From NCBI RefSeq assembly GCF_040901545.1, contig NZ_JBBDYL010000005.1, forward strand, positions 124,001 through 188,000: a stretch of DNA of 64,000 nucleotides, read 5' to 3'. This document shows positions 37,497-46,446 of the stretch, one piece after another (positions within the stretch are counted from its first letter, which is position 1; the number at the start of each line of letters is the position of its first letter). The stretch comes from Sulfuricaulis sp040901545. GTDB lineage: Bacteria > Pseudomonadota > Gammaproteobacteria > Acidiferrobacterales > Sulfurifustaceae. The notes below the pieces were generated by a model that saw only the letters and a list, made by a program, of their open reading frames with translations, made no database searches and was not told where the DNA came from. Both the position numbers and the translations under genes were made by a program.

Positions 37497-38918
37497 ATGG
37501 CGGGCAAAATGAAAACTTACCAGGCGGGCGTCAAAGCGTATCGCGAGACCTATTGGGAGCCGGACTACAGGACACGGGACACCGACATCCTGGCGTGCTT
37601 CAAGATCACCCCGCAGTCGGGGGTAGCGCGTGAAGAGGCGGCGGCCGCCGTGGCCGCCGAGTCTTCCACCGGTACCTGGACCACGGTGTGGACGGATTTA
37701 CTGACCGACCTGGAACATTACAAGGGGCGCGCCTACCGGATCGAGGATGTCCCGGGCGATGACACCTGCTGTTACGCCTTCGTCGCGTATCCCATCGATC
37801 TGTTCGAGGAAGGCTCGGTGGTGAACGTGTTCACTTCGCTGGTCGGCAACGTGTTCGGCTTCAAAGCCATCCGCGCGCTGCGTCTCGAGGATGTGCGGTT
37901 CCCGTTGGCCTATGTCATGACCTGCGGCGGTCCGCCGCACGGTATCCAGGTTGAACGCGACAAATTGAACAAGTACGGCCGTCCGCTGCTCGGTTGCACC
38001 ATCAAGCCCAAGCTCGGGTTGTCGGCGAAAAATTACGGCCGCGCGGTGTACGAATGCCTGCGCGGCGGCCTGGATTTCACCAAGGACGATGAAAACGTCA
38101 ACAGCCAGCCGTTCATGCGCTGGCGGCATCGTTTCGAGTTCGTCATGGAAGCAGTCCGCCAGGCCGAGCAGGAAACCGGCGAGCGCAAGGGCCATTATCT
38201 GAACTGCACGGCGCCGACTCCGGAAGCGATGTACCAACGCGCGGAATACGCCAGGCAGCTGGGCGCGCCGATCATCATGCACGATTATCTGACCGGAGGA
38301 TTTTGCGCCAACACCGGACTCGCCAACTGGTGCCGCGAGCATGGCGTGCTGCTGCACGTTCACCGCGCCATGCACGCGGTGCTCGACCGCAATCCGCACC
38401 ACGGCATCCATTTCCGGGTCTTGGCGAAGGCCCTGCGTCTCTCCGGCGGCGATCACCTGCATACCGGAACGGTGGTGGGCAAGCTCGAGGGCGATCGAGC
38501 CTCCACGCTGGGGTGGATCGACCTGCTGCGTGAAAAATACATCGAGGAAGACCGTCGCCGCGGAATTTTCTTCGACCAGGATTGGGGCACGATGCCGGGA
38601 GTGTTCGCGGTTGCCTCCGGCGGCATCCATGTGTGGCACATGCCGGCCCTGTTGGCGATCTTCGGTGACGATGCGGTTTTCCAGTTCGGCGGCGGCACGC
38701 TCGGCCACCCGTGGGGAAACGCCGCCGGCGCGACCGCGAACCGGGTGGCGCTTGAGGCCTGCGTGGCCGCGCGCAACGAGGGGCGTGCCGTCGAAAAGGA
38801 GGGCAAGGAGATTCTCACCGTGGCCGCGCGATCCTGTGCCGAGCTCAAGGCCGCCATGGATACGTGGAAAGAAATCAAATTCGAGTTCGACACCGTCGAC
38901 AAGCTCGATGTGGCATGA
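37497..38918 (+). CDS. cbbL: RuBisCO large subunit, form I
   Basis: This subunit carboxylates ribulose 1,5-bisphosphate. The 473-aa length, the presence of a small-subunit gene, and TYQAGVKAYRETYWEPDY are form I features, of the proteobacterial IA type. The active site includes GCTIKPKLGLS, the carbamylated Lys in GLDFTKDDENV, and loop 6 in GTVVGKLEGDR. I chose the ATG at 37497 with GAGGGA about 6 nt upstream; an ATG at 37470 in frame would add nine atypical residues. Confidence 0.97.
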   Translation: MAGKMKTYQAGVKAYRETYWEPDYRTRDTDILACFKITPQSGVAREEAAAAVAAESSTGTWTTVWTDLLTDLEHYKGRAYRIEDVPGDDTCCYAFVAYPIDLFEEGSVVNVFTSLVGNVFGFKAIRALRLEDVRFPLAYVMTCGGPPHGIQVERDKLNKYGRPLLGCTIKPKLGLSAKNYGRAVYECLRGGLDFTKDDENVNSQPFMRWRHRFEFVMEAVRQAEQETGERKGHYLNCTAPTPEAMYQRAEYARQLGAPIIMHDYLTGGFCANTGLANWCREHGVLLHVHRAMHAVLDRNPHHGIHFRVLAKALRLSGGDHLHTGTVVGKLEGDRASTLGWIDLLREKYIEEDRRRGIFFDQDWGTMPGVFAVASGGIHVWHMPALLAIFGDDAVFQFGGGTLGHPWGNAAGATANRVALEACVAARNEGRAVEKEGKEILTVAARSCAELKAAMDTWKEIKFEFDTVDKLDVA

Positions 38919-38940
38919 ACTTTCGATTGAGGAATCCGTG

Positions 38941-39309
38941 GTGCGCGAAATCAATGACTCCAACTCCAATCTCACCGATTCATCCGCCAGGAGATTCGAG
39001 ACATTTTCATATTTGCCGGCGCTGACGACGAATGCAATCCGCAAGCAGGTAGAATACATCGTCAGGCGCGGTTGGGATCCGGCCATAGAGCATGCCAAGC
39101 CGGAAAATGCCCGCGAACGCTACTGGTCCATGTGGAAGCTGCCGCTGTTCGGCGAATCCGATGTCCAGAAGATTCTGTCCGAAGCCGAAGCCTGTCTGCG
39201 GGCTTACCCGGAAAATCACGTGCGCCTGGTGGGTTACGATCGGTACCGGCAGACGCAGGGCACCGCCATGGTGATCTTTCGCGGCGTGGCGGATTCCCGC
39301 GCGCGCTGA
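38941..39309 (+). CDS. cbbS: RuBisCO small subunit
   Basis: This 122-aa small subunit has the family pattern RRFETFSYLPALTTNAIRKQ, VRRGWDPAIEH, ERYWSMWKLPLFGE and NHVRLVGYDRYRQTQG. The start is GTG, at 38941 or 38938; GAGGA at 38929-38933 fits both. An ATG at 38908 in the same frame lies inside the cbbL end and is less likely. It follows cbbL by about 22 bp. No cbbQ, cbbO or carboxysome genes follow within the window. Confidence 0.93.
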   Translation: MREINDSNSNLTDSSARRFETFSYLPALTTNAIRKQVEYIVRRGWDPAIEHAKPENARERYWSMWKLPLFGESDVQKILSEAEACLRAYPENHVRLVGYDRYRQTQGTAMVIFRGVADSRAR

Positions 39310-39655
39310 TCGGAGATAGCTCCGGCACTCCGGGGCGCAGACCGTGTTCGGCTAACGAGGATACGGATTACCAGGGAGGCCAGTCACCACCACGCATGCG
39401 GTGAATTTGCGGTATATCGACATTTCAGAAGAAGTTTTTCCAGCGCCAAGCCACCTGGATTATAAAAGTCGAAAATCGCGCATTGGCGCATGTACCGTAT
39501 ATCGGTAGACTAGGCCTTACACTTGGGGAAAAATATACAAACCCACGGAAATGGTGTTCGATCTGGCACAGTGAAATGGCAGCCGTGCCGTGTAAGACCC
39601 AGGACGTAGTAATTGACTTTCTGCAGAAATTTAATTTAATTAGGAGGAATACTTT
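39310..39655 (+). other. Intergenic region after cbbS
   Basis: No gene is visible. A 7-bp stem GCTCCGG-CACT-CCGGGGC just after cbbS could be a weak terminator without a T run. A TACCG-TATAT-CGGTA dyad at 39493-39507 may be an operator for the lipoprotein gene; its promoter was not identified with confidence. Confidence 0.3.
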
Positions 39656-39964
39656 ATGACTTTCACCGCACTTCGTGCATTCGGACTTCCAGCGGCATTG
39701 TTCGCCCTTGTTCTCGGGGCTGGCTGCGCCTCAACACCCACGGATGACTCGGGAAAATTGGCGCAAGACGCCATGAACAGGGCGGATGAAGCGAACCGCG
39801 CCGCCTTGGACGCGGCCGCCCTCGCCCGTTCGGCGAAAGAAGAAGCCGCCGCTGCCCGTGCCGCCGCCGAGGCCGCGCGCCGCGCGGCCGAAGAGGCCAA
39901 GGCCGCCGCCATGCAGACCAACGAAAAGATTGATCGCGCATTCAAGAAGTCGGTGCAAAAGTAA
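39656..39964 (+). CDS. Lpp/OprI-like alanine-zipper outer-membrane lipoprotein
   Basis: This 102-aa protein has a lipoprotein signal (LVLGAGC lipobox near residue 24) and then an Ala-rich heptad region (DAAALARSAKEEAAAARAAA) predicted as a coiled-coil zipper. The last residue is Lys, as in Braun lipoprotein, where that Lys is tied to peptidoglycan. TAGGAGGA lies 7 nt before the ATG. It converges on an L,D-transpeptidase gene one base away, the enzyme class that makes such links. Confidence 0.88.
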   Translation: MTFTALRAFGLPAALFALVLGAGCASTPTDDSGKLAQDAMNRADEANRAALDAAALARSAKEEAAAARAAAEAARRAAEEAKAAAMQTNEKIDRAFKKSVQK

Positions 39965-39965
39965 G

Positions 39966-40955
39966 TTAGTGCGAGATAGCCACGGGAACACCACGCGTCT
40001 CGACAGCCGCGTGGGTCACCCGCTCCCAGTCCACACGCGCTGATTGCCGGTTGGTGGCGTCGACCACCACGCGCGTCGCCGGAGTAAGGTTGCGACTCGC
40101 GCCGGTATCAAGCTTTTCAAGTGGCGGATGCGCTTCGAAGTAAAGCACGCCGCGATTCCAACCGGCCTTGTAAGGCTGATTGACGATCCGTACCGGCGTT
40201 CCTATTGGCACTTCACTGAACAGCAAGCGAATATCTTCCGGATACATCCGCACGCACCCGTGTGTCACGCGCATGCCAATTCCGTATGGCTTGTTCGTTC
40301 CATGAATGAAGTAACCCGGAATACCGAGTTGTATGGCATATTCTCCGAGCGGATTGTCGGGGCCGGGCGGGACCATGGCGGGCAGGTAATCTCCCTCCGC
40401 CGCATGTTCGGCCCTGACCGAGGCGGGAGGATACCATGGCGGATTAACGACCTTGGCCGTCACGCGTGTCAGCCCCAGGGGTGTTGACCAATCCATCCGG
40501 CCGATGCTCACGGGAAATGTCATGACCTTCGCCGGTTTTCCGTTTTGCGGTGGCGGGTAATAATAAATCCGCATCTCGGGGAGGTTGAGCACGATACCGC
40601 TCTGCGGCGTGTCCGGGAGAATATGCCACGTGGGAACGATGACGCCCGTTCCTTCGCCGGGCAGCCATGGGTCGACCCGCGGATTGGCGTGCACGATTTC
40701 GTTGAAACCGACGAAGTTAGCGCGGGCGATGTCGGACAGCGTGTCCTCCTGGTGCGCCCGCACCACCGTGATTTTACCCACGAGCCCGTTTTCCGCCGAT
40801 GGTACGTCGAACATCTGCGCCGAAACCGCGTGGGTGGCAAAAACGCTCGCTAGCACGGTAATGATTATTTCGGCAACACGGTTAGCCGTGGCGCCCTTGT
40901 TTGGGAGTGCCCGCGAAATTTCGACTCGAGAGTCCGGGGACTTCGTTGTGTCCAT
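39966..40955 (-). CDS. L,D-transpeptidase, YkuD (ErfK/YbiS) family
   Basis: This periplasmic enzyme of about 329 aa has an N-terminal signal or anchor (EIIITVLASVFATHAVSAQ), a LysM-like segment (HQEDTLSDIARANFVGFNEI) and a YkuD domain with the catalytic THGCVRM. Enzymes of this group attach lipoproteins to peptidoglycan or form 3-3 crosslinks. I chose the ATG at 40955 (MDTTKSPDS); a longer frame to 40991 is possible. The neighbouring lipoprotein with C-terminal Lys is a natural substrate. Confidence 0.9.
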   Translation of the reverse strand: MDTTKSPDSRVEISRALPNKGATANRVAEIIITVLASVFATHAVSAQMFDVPSAENGLVGKITVVRAHQEDTLSDIARANFVGFNEIVHANPRVDPWLPGEGTGVIVPTWHILPDTPQSGIVLNLPEMRIYYYPPPQNGKPAKVMTFPVSIGRMDWSTPLGLTRVTAKVVNPPWYPPASVRAEHAAEGDYLPAMVPPGPDNPLGEYAIQLGIPGYFIHGTNKPYGIGMRVTHGCVRMYPEDIRLLFSEVPIGTPVRIVNQPYKAGWNRGVLYFEAHPPLEKLDTGASRNLTPATRVVVDATNRQSARVDWERVTHAAVETRGVPVAISH

Positions 40956-41069
40956 GATGCAAGAATATTCCACTTCAGTTACCACATGCAAAACCGGTGG
41001 CTACGGTCTCCATTTCGGATCGCCGCGGCCAGGCGTGCCTTTGGAGTTCAAAACTTCATAACCGGATCA

Positions 41070-41260
41070 TTATATGTGGATTACGCCAATATCTTGGTTC
41101 TCGTTGCCGGCGCCCTGACTACCCTGGCTTTCGTGCCACAAGTCCTTAAAACCCGGAAATCCAAGCATGCCGGAGGCACATCATTGACCGGCACTTGCTT
41201 ATCGTCGCCACCGACCGGCTTTCCGCCTTCGATGCGGTACGGCCTGATGCTCATGCGGGG
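41070..41260 (+). pseudogene. Fused remnants of a SemiSWEET gene and purC
   Basis: Bases about 41076-41185 encode ANILVLVAGALTTLAFVPQV, then LKTRKSKHAGG, homologous to the intact SemiSWEET at 46447. From about 41184 another frame encodes DRHLLIVATDRLSAFDAV, the N-terminal region of PurC. The intact genes lie in the same order at 46447-47692. The fragment has lost most of both genes and is out of frame. The following 41261-41340 contains only an unassigned hydrophobic reading (FLLSWIIVFLAIALRRRW). Confidence 0.8.
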
Positions 41261-41340
41261 GTTCCTCCTTTCGTGGATAATTGTGTTTTTAGCGATCGCT
41301 CTTCGACGGCGATGGCCGCTGTTTCGGAGACAATAGAATA

Positions 41341-43296
41341 ATGCAAGGAAATCCGCGAGGATCGGCCGCGTGGCTGGCGGAAAGAGGGCTGCTGTTGTTC
41401 ATCGCGCTGCTGGTGCTGGTCGCGCTCGGTATCTTCACCACCACCCGGATCGTTCTGGCGCTCTACACGGGCATGGACAGCGTCCCGCTGTCCGGCTGGC
41501 CGCGTTTCCTGGCCGTGGGAGTGTGGTTCGACGTGGCCGTCCTGTGTTACCTGCTGGTGCCGTTCCTGTTGTACGAAGCCGCGTTCGGTAACCGCTGGCG
41601 CCCGGCGGGCTGGCAGCGCTGGGTGCGCTACGGGGTGTTCTGGTTTGTGACGGCGGCGCTGTTGTTCAATGCGCTGGCCGAACTGCTGTTCTGGATCGAG
41701 TTCGAAACCCGTTTCAATTTCATCGCGGTGGATTATCTCGTCTACACCCGCGAGGTGATCGGCAACATCCGCGAGTCTTATCCTGTTCTGCCTTTGCTGC
41801 TGGCGGTTGCCGTGCTGGCCGCCCTCTTGACCTGGGCGCTGCGCGGCCCGCTGGCGCTGGCGTTCAGCGTGCGTCTGGCGCGCGGCGCGCGCCGCCACCT
41901 GCTGCTGGCCGCGATACTCCTGCCGCTCGCCAGCGGTTTGTTCGCGAACATCGACCAGATGTACGGCCACGGAAATAATTTTGTCGAGGAGCTTTCCGGG
42001 AACGGTCTGTTTTCATTCGCTAGCGCGTTCCGGCGCAACGAGCTCGACTACGAGCGCTGGTATGCGACGATGCCGCAGGCGCGCGCGGACCGCATCTTGT
42101 ATGACCTCGGCGTCGAGCGCGTGCCGCTTTCCGTCGTGCTTAAAAAGCGCCATTCGGTTCCCGAGGCACAGGAACCCACCCCCGATTTCCTGCTCCGGCG
42201 TCCGCGCCACGTGGTGCTGATCACGGTCGAAAGCCTGTCCGCGGAGTATCTCGGAGTCTACGGCTCGCGCCAGGGCCTGACGCCCCGGCTCGACGAGCTG
42301 GCGCGCCACGGCGTGCAGTTCGACCGGGTGCTGGCCACCGGCACGCGCACGGTGCGCGGTCTCGAGGCGCTGTCGCTCGGCACGCCGCCGGTGCCGGGGC
42401 AGGCCATCGTGCGCCGGCCCAGCAACGAGCATCTCATCACGATCGGCGAATTGCTCGAGCATCTGGGTTTTGCGACCTCTTTTGTGTACGGCGGTTACGG
42501 CTACTTCGACAACATGAACGCGTATTTCGCCGGCAACGACTACGTCACCCATGACCGCACGGATTTCCCGAAAGAATCGGTGACCTTCGAGAACGTCTGG
42601 GGCGTGGCCGACGAAGTTCTTTTCAACAACGCTTTACCCCTGCTCGACAAGGCCGGAAATAACGGCAAGCCGTTTTTCATGCACATCATGACCACCTCCA
42701 ATCACCGTCCCTATACCTATCCGGACGGGCGCATCGACATTCCCTCGCCCGGCGGGCGTGAAGGCGCGGTCAAGTACACGGATTTCGCCATCGGCCAGTT
42801 CATCGAGCAGGCGCGGCGCCATCCCTGGTTCGACGACACGCTGTTCGTCGTCATTGCCGATCACTGCGCCTCGGTCTCCGGCAAGACCGAATTGCCGGTG
42901 GCGAAATACCATATCCCGCTCATTCTCTATGGACCCAAGATAGTCAGGCCCGGCCACTTTTCGCGCCTGGTCTCCCAGATCGACGTGCCGCCCACCATCT
43001 TCGCCATTCTCGGGGTGGAAGGCGACGATCATTATTTCGGCAATCCGGTTCACGAACAGGAGCTGACGGGAGAGCGGGCGTTCGTCAGCAATTACCAGTC
43101 GCTCGGTTACTACAAGCAGGACATCCTTACCGTGCTCAAGCCCAAGCGCAAAATCGAGAGTTTCAAAATCGATCCGAAAACACTGGAAGCAACGCCCATA
43201 CCGATCAATGAAACGCTGCGCGATGAGGCCATCGCGTACTATCAGACGGCGTCCGCGGCGTTCAAGTACCGTAAACTCATGGCGCCGGGCTACTGA
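41341..43296 (+). CDS. LTA synthase-like sulfatase-family membrane protein
   Basis: This 651-aa protein has about five membrane segments in the first 200 residues and a periplasmic alkaline-phosphatase-fold domain. The putative metal and nucleophile residues are in ITVESLSAEYLG (Glu), GTRTVRGLEALSLG (Thr) and VIADHCASVSG (Asp, His). Such enzymes transfer glycerol phosphate or phosphoethanolamine to envelope lipids or glycans. The Gram-negative context points to glycan or lipid decoration rather than lipoteichoic acid. A PAP2 phosphatase gene follows directly. Confidence 0.88.
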   Translation: MQGNPRGSAAWLAERGLLLFIALLVLVALGIFTTTRIVLALYTGMDSVPLSGWPRFLAVGVWFDVAVLCYLLVPFLLYEAAFGNRWRPAGWQRWVRYGVFWFVTAALLFNALAELLFWIEFETRFNFIAVDYLVYTREVIGNIRESYPVLPLLLAVAVLAALLTWALRGPLALAFSVRLARGARRHLLLAAILLPLASGLFANIDQMYGHGNNFVEELSGNGLFSFASAFRRNELDYERWYATMPQARADRILYDLGVERVPLSVVLKKRHSVPEAQEPTPDFLLRRPRHVVLITVESLSAEYLGVYGSRQGLTPRLDELARHGVQFDRVLATGTRTVRGLEALSLGTPPVPGQAIVRRPSNEHLITIGELLEHLGFATSFVYGGYGYFDNMNAYFAGNDYVTHDRTDFPKESVTFENVWGVADEVLFNNALPLLDKAGNNGKPFFMHIMTTSNHRPYTYPDGRIDIPSPGGREGAVKYTDFAIGQFIEQARRHPWFDDTLFVVIADHCASVSGKTELPVAKYHIPLILYGPKIVRPGHFSRLVSQIDVPPTIFAILGVEGDDHYFGNPVHEQELTGERAFVSNYQSLGYYKQDILTVLKPKRKIESFKIDPKTLEATPIPINETLRDEAIAYYQTASAAFKYRKLMAPGY

Positions 43297-43297
43297 C

Positions 43298-44011
43298 GTG
43301 CGCCAACCCGCGCGCCTGGCCACTGCCGTGTCACGGCCGCTGCGCGAACTGTGGTGGCTGGTCGGGGCCCTGGCGTTGATCATCCTGCTCGCGCGTCACA
43401 CCCCGCTCGATCACGCGCTGACGGGGCTTTTCTATGATCCCGCCGCACGCCAGTTTCCGCTGCGCGACCAGCCCTTCTGGGCGGCGATCATGCATACGGG
43501 ACTCAAGTACCTGAGTGTGGCCGTATGGTTCGCGCTCCTGCTGTGGTGGGTAAGCCTTCGACGTCGGCCTTCCCGGCAGCCGCTGCGCCGCGCCATCGGC
43601 TTTACACTCCCGGTTGCGTTGCTGGCCTCGCTCACCGTGTCATCCCTGCGCGCCCTTTCCGCGCACAGCTGCCCCTGGGAGTTGAACTTGTTTGGCGGAA
43701 GCGCCGACTATTTCCGGTTCTTCGATGCTGTGCCCCTGAATCCCGGCTCCGGACGCTGCGCCCCGAGCGGCCATGCCGCGTCCGGATTCGTCTGGCTCGC
43801 CGGTTATGTCGCATTGCGCGGTGTCGATCGCACGGCGGCGCTTTCCGCGCTGGCCTTCAGCCTGGTGCTGGGTGCCCTGACGGGGCTGACGCAGATCGTG
43901 CGCGGCGCGCATTTTCTTTCCCACGTGCTGTTGACGGCGTGGATATGCTTCGCCGTCGCCTGGTTGTGTGACACGGTGTACAAGATGTGGCGCAGGCATC
44001 GCGCAGGGTGA
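43298..44011 (+). CDS. PAP2-family membrane phosphatase
   Basis: This 237-aa multi-pass protein has the acid-phosphatase motifs CAPSGHAASG and RGAHFLSHVLLTA. PAP2 enzymes of this type dephosphorylate lipids such as undecaprenyl pyrophosphate, phosphatidic acid or lipid A. I chose the GTG at 43298, one base after the preceding stop; the frame is open further up but overlaps the previous gene. Coupling to the LtaS-like gene suggests a joint pathway. Confidence 0.85.
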   Translation: MRQPARLATAVSRPLRELWWLVGALALIILLARHTPLDHALTGLFYDPAARQFPLRDQPFWAAIMHTGLKYLSVAVWFALLLWWVSLRRRPSRQPLRRAIGFTLPVALLASLTVSSLRALSAHSCPWELNLFGGSADYFRFFDAVPLNPGSGRCAPSGHAASGFVWLAGYVALRGVDRTAALSALAFSLVLGALTGLTQIVRGAHFLSHVLLTAWICFAVAWLCDTVYKMWRRHRAG

Positions 44012-44126
44012 CGCGACCCACGCGGCCGAAGACGCCGACGCGCGCGCCGCGGCCTGCGAGCGGGCGGCGATGCCAAGTTATTGTGGTGCAGGTAAAGGCT
44101 CGAGGTTGACGGGTCGAAGGTTAGGG

Positions 44127-44260
44127 AGATTACCGGTGGAACTCAAGGGATCATGCCACGGCAGGAGCGTCACATTCACCGTCCCGTCGCCACATCCGTA
44201 CCCGTTCAATCTCCGATATTGCTGGTGCTGCCGCGGAGGGCAGGCAGTCAGGGAATAAAG
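44127..44260 (+). pseudogene. Truncated copy of the GFA-family gene
   Basis: This stretch encodes VELKGSCHGRSVTFTVPSPH, then PYPFNLRYCWCC, closely matching the start of the intact GFA gene at 45885, including its upstream GGGAGATTACC. A stop ends it after about 40 residues, and zinc-site cysteines are altered (CHG for CHCG). The remaining bases to 44467 show no gene; a GGGGG/CCCCC stem lies at 44298-44316. Confidence 0.8.
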
Positions 44261-44467
44261 CGCTCGTTCAAGCGTTTACTCCATGTATGCCATCCCTGGG
44301 GGCGAGCGGGACCCCCGAAGGCTGAAGTATTAGCGGATCGGAGATCCGGACAGACCGTGAATTCCGGCTCGCAGTCCGCGACGGTAAAGCTGCCGCGCAC
44401 CATGACCGGGCCGGGCTCTAGCCGGAGGGAGCCGAGCTCGCTAAAGTGGTGTCGAAGGTGGCCACGC

Positions 44468-44977
44468 ATGCAGAGCATCGAACAGCAGGTTGTTGAACAC
44501 ATACCGCGGCTGCGGCGGTATTCGCGCGCGCTGTTGCGCGGCGACGTCGCCGCCGCCGACGACTTGGTCCAGGATTGTCTGGAACGTGCGCTGAGCCGCC
44601 AGCGGCTGTGGCGGCACGATTCCGATTTGCGCGCGTGGCTGTTCACCATCATGCATAATCTTTACGTCAACCGGCTGCGGCGCGCGGGCCACGAGGCGAC
44701 GTTCGCGCAGGCGCCGGAAGAAATCGAGGAAATCGCCGCGCCGCCCGCGGCCGATCCCGTGTCGCTGCTGGAACTCGAACGCGCGTTCTCGCGGCTGCAT
44801 CCGGACCAGCGCGAAATCCTGCTGCTGGTCGCGCTCGAGGGCCTGAGTTACCAGCAGGTCGCGACGATCCTGAGCGTGCCGGAGGGCACCGTGATGTCGC
44901 GCCTGGCGCGGGGGCGCGAGCGGCTGCGCCGCGCGCTCGAGGGAGGTGCCGAAGTGACCCTGCGGAGAATCAAATGA
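44468..44977 (+). CDS. ECF-type RNA polymerase sigma factor
   Basis: This 169-aa sigma-70-family protein has region 2 (YSRALLRGDVAAADDLVQDC, then WLFTIMHNLYVNRLRR) and region 4 (LHPDQREILLLVALEGLSYQ, then VPEGTVMSRLARGRERL). I chose the ATG at 44468 with AAGGTGG 7 nt upstream. It overlaps the next gene as ATGA, and that gene encodes its likely anti-sigma factor. The regulon is unknown. Confidence 0.92.
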   Translation: MQSIEQQVVEHIPRLRRYSRALLRGDVAAADDLVQDCLERALSRQRLWRHDSDLRAWLFTIMHNLYVNRLRRAGHEATFAQAPEEIEEIAAPPAADPVSLLELERAFSRLHPDQREILLLVALEGLSYQQVATILSVPEGTVMSRLARGRERLRRALEGGAEVTLRRIK

Positions 44978-45732
44978 ACTATCGCACGCCCATTACCGAA
45001 GCCGACCTGCATGCCTACGTCGACGGCCAGCTGAACCCGGAGCGGCGTCAGGAGGTCGCGGCCTACCTCGCTGAAAACCCCGGGGCGGTGGCGCAGGTGA
45101 AGTCTTACCGTGACTTCAACCAGGGTTTGCGCGCGCTCTACGACCCGGTGTTGTCCGAACCCCTGCCGCCGCAATTGCGCGTGACGCCGCGTCCGCGGCG
45201 CCGGCCGTGGCGCGTCGCGGCGGTGTTCGGCTGGGTGGCGCTGGGCGCCGTGCTCGGCTGGGTCCTGAAGCCCGCCGTGTTATCCGTCGAACCGGGCCCG
45301 CGGCAGTTGCTCGCGCAGCCGGCGGTGTACGCGCACCGCGTCTTCGCCGTCGAAAAGCTGCATCCGGTGGAAGTGACCGCCGAAGACGAGCAACACCTGG
45401 TCAAGTGGCTGTCGCGCAGACTGGAGACGCCGTTGAAGGTACCGAGCCTCGCGGCCCAGGGATATGCGCTCGTCGGGGGGCGGCTGCTGCCTTCGACCGA
45501 TCTCATGGCTGCGCAGTTCATGTATCAGAAGCCGAATGGCCGGCGCATCACGCTCTATATCCGCCGCGGCGTCGGGAGCAACGTAACCAGCGGTTTCAGC
45601 TACCTGCACGCCGACAGTGTCGGCACCTTTTACTGGGTCGACGGCCCGCTCGGTTACGCCCTCTCGGGCGACGTGGACAAGCCCGAATTGCTCGCGCTTG
45701 CGCGCGCCGTTTACCAGTCGCTCACGGATTGA
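44974..45732 (+). CDS. Transmembrane anti-sigma factor
   Basis: This 252-aa protein has a cytoplasmic N-terminal helix bundle (ITEADLHAYVDGQLNPERRQ), one membrane span near residues 75-92 (VAAVFGWVALGAVLGWVL) and a periplasmic domain of about 150 residues. The zinc motif HxxxCxxC common in anti-sigma factors is absent. It is coupled to the ECF gene, so it should hold that sigma factor at the membrane until an envelope signal arrives. Confidence 0.88.
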   Translation: MNYRTPITEADLHAYVDGQLNPERRQEVAAYLAENPGAVAQVKSYRDFNQGLRALYDPVLSEPLPPQLRVTPRPRRRPWRVAAVFGWVALGAVLGWVLKPAVLSVEPGPRQLLAQPAVYAHRVFAVEKLHPVEVTAEDEQHLVKWLSRRLETPLKVPSLAAQGYALVGGRLLPSTDLMAAQFMYQKPNGRRITLYIRRGVGSNVTSGFSYLHADSVGTFYWVDGPLGYALSGDVDKPELLALARAVYQSLTD

Positions 45733-45884
45733 TCCCCGCGCGCCGGTCTCCTCGGCGCCGTTCGGCCTCGATTGAAAGCTGTTTCTTCACCGCCGCCAAC
45801 CATGTTCCGCTGACAATACGAAATCAACCCTTGGAGGTGTAGGCTAAGCCCTGGTTCTGACGAACGAATGCCGGGAGATTACCC

Positions 45885-46373
45885 ATGGAACTCAAGGGAT
45901 CATGCCACTGCGGGAGCGTCAGATTCACCGTCCAGTCGCCGCACCCGTATCCGTTCAATCTTTGTTACTGTTCGATCTGCCGCAAGACTGCGGGCGGAGG
46001 GGGCTATGCCATCAACCTCAGCGGCCACTACAAAACGATGAAGGTTACGGGCAAGGCAAATATTTCCGTCTACCGCGCACGGCTGCGCGACGAAGCCACC
46101 GGGAAAATCACCAAGAGCACGGGACGCCGGCATTTCTGCAAGAAATGCGGCAGCGCGCTGTGGCTCTGGGACCCGCAGTGGCCGGAGCTGGTGCATCCGT
46201 TCGCCTCGGCGATCGACACCGATCTTCCGGTTCCGCCCGAGCGCACGCACGTGATGCTGGGATCGAAAGCGAACTGGGTGCCGGTCCTTGCCGGCAAGCG
46301 CGACAGGAAGTTCGACGAGTACCCGGAAGAATCCATCGCCGAGTGGCATCAGCGATTGGGGCTTGAAGGTTGA
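45885..46373 (+). CDS. GFA family protein
   Basis: This 162-aa protein of the glutathione-dependent formaldehyde-activating (GFA/CENP-V) fold has zinc sites CHCGSVRF, CYCSICRK and FCKKCGSALW. Family members include formaldehyde-glutathione carriers, but most have no proven activity. A decayed 5' copy lies at 44127, before the sigma factor gene. Confidence 0.9.
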   Translation: MELKGSCHCGSVRFTVQSPHPYPFNLCYCSICRKTAGGGGYAINLSGHYKTMKVTGKANISVYRARLRDEATGKITKSTGRRHFCKKCGSALWLWDPQWPELVHPFASAIDTDLPVPPERTHVMLGSKANWVPVLAGKRDRKFDEYPEESIAEWHQRLGLEG

Positions 46374-46446
46374 AGCGCAACAGCGGCGCCCGCCGGCGCG
46401 CCTGAGGAACAGGTACAATCCCGCCATTGGTCTTGGAGCAATAAAA

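Noticed and set aside
37698..39098. 466-codon minus-strand open frame opposite cbbL
   Set aside because: RuBisCO is unmistakable on the plus strand; the antisense reading has no recognisable protein.
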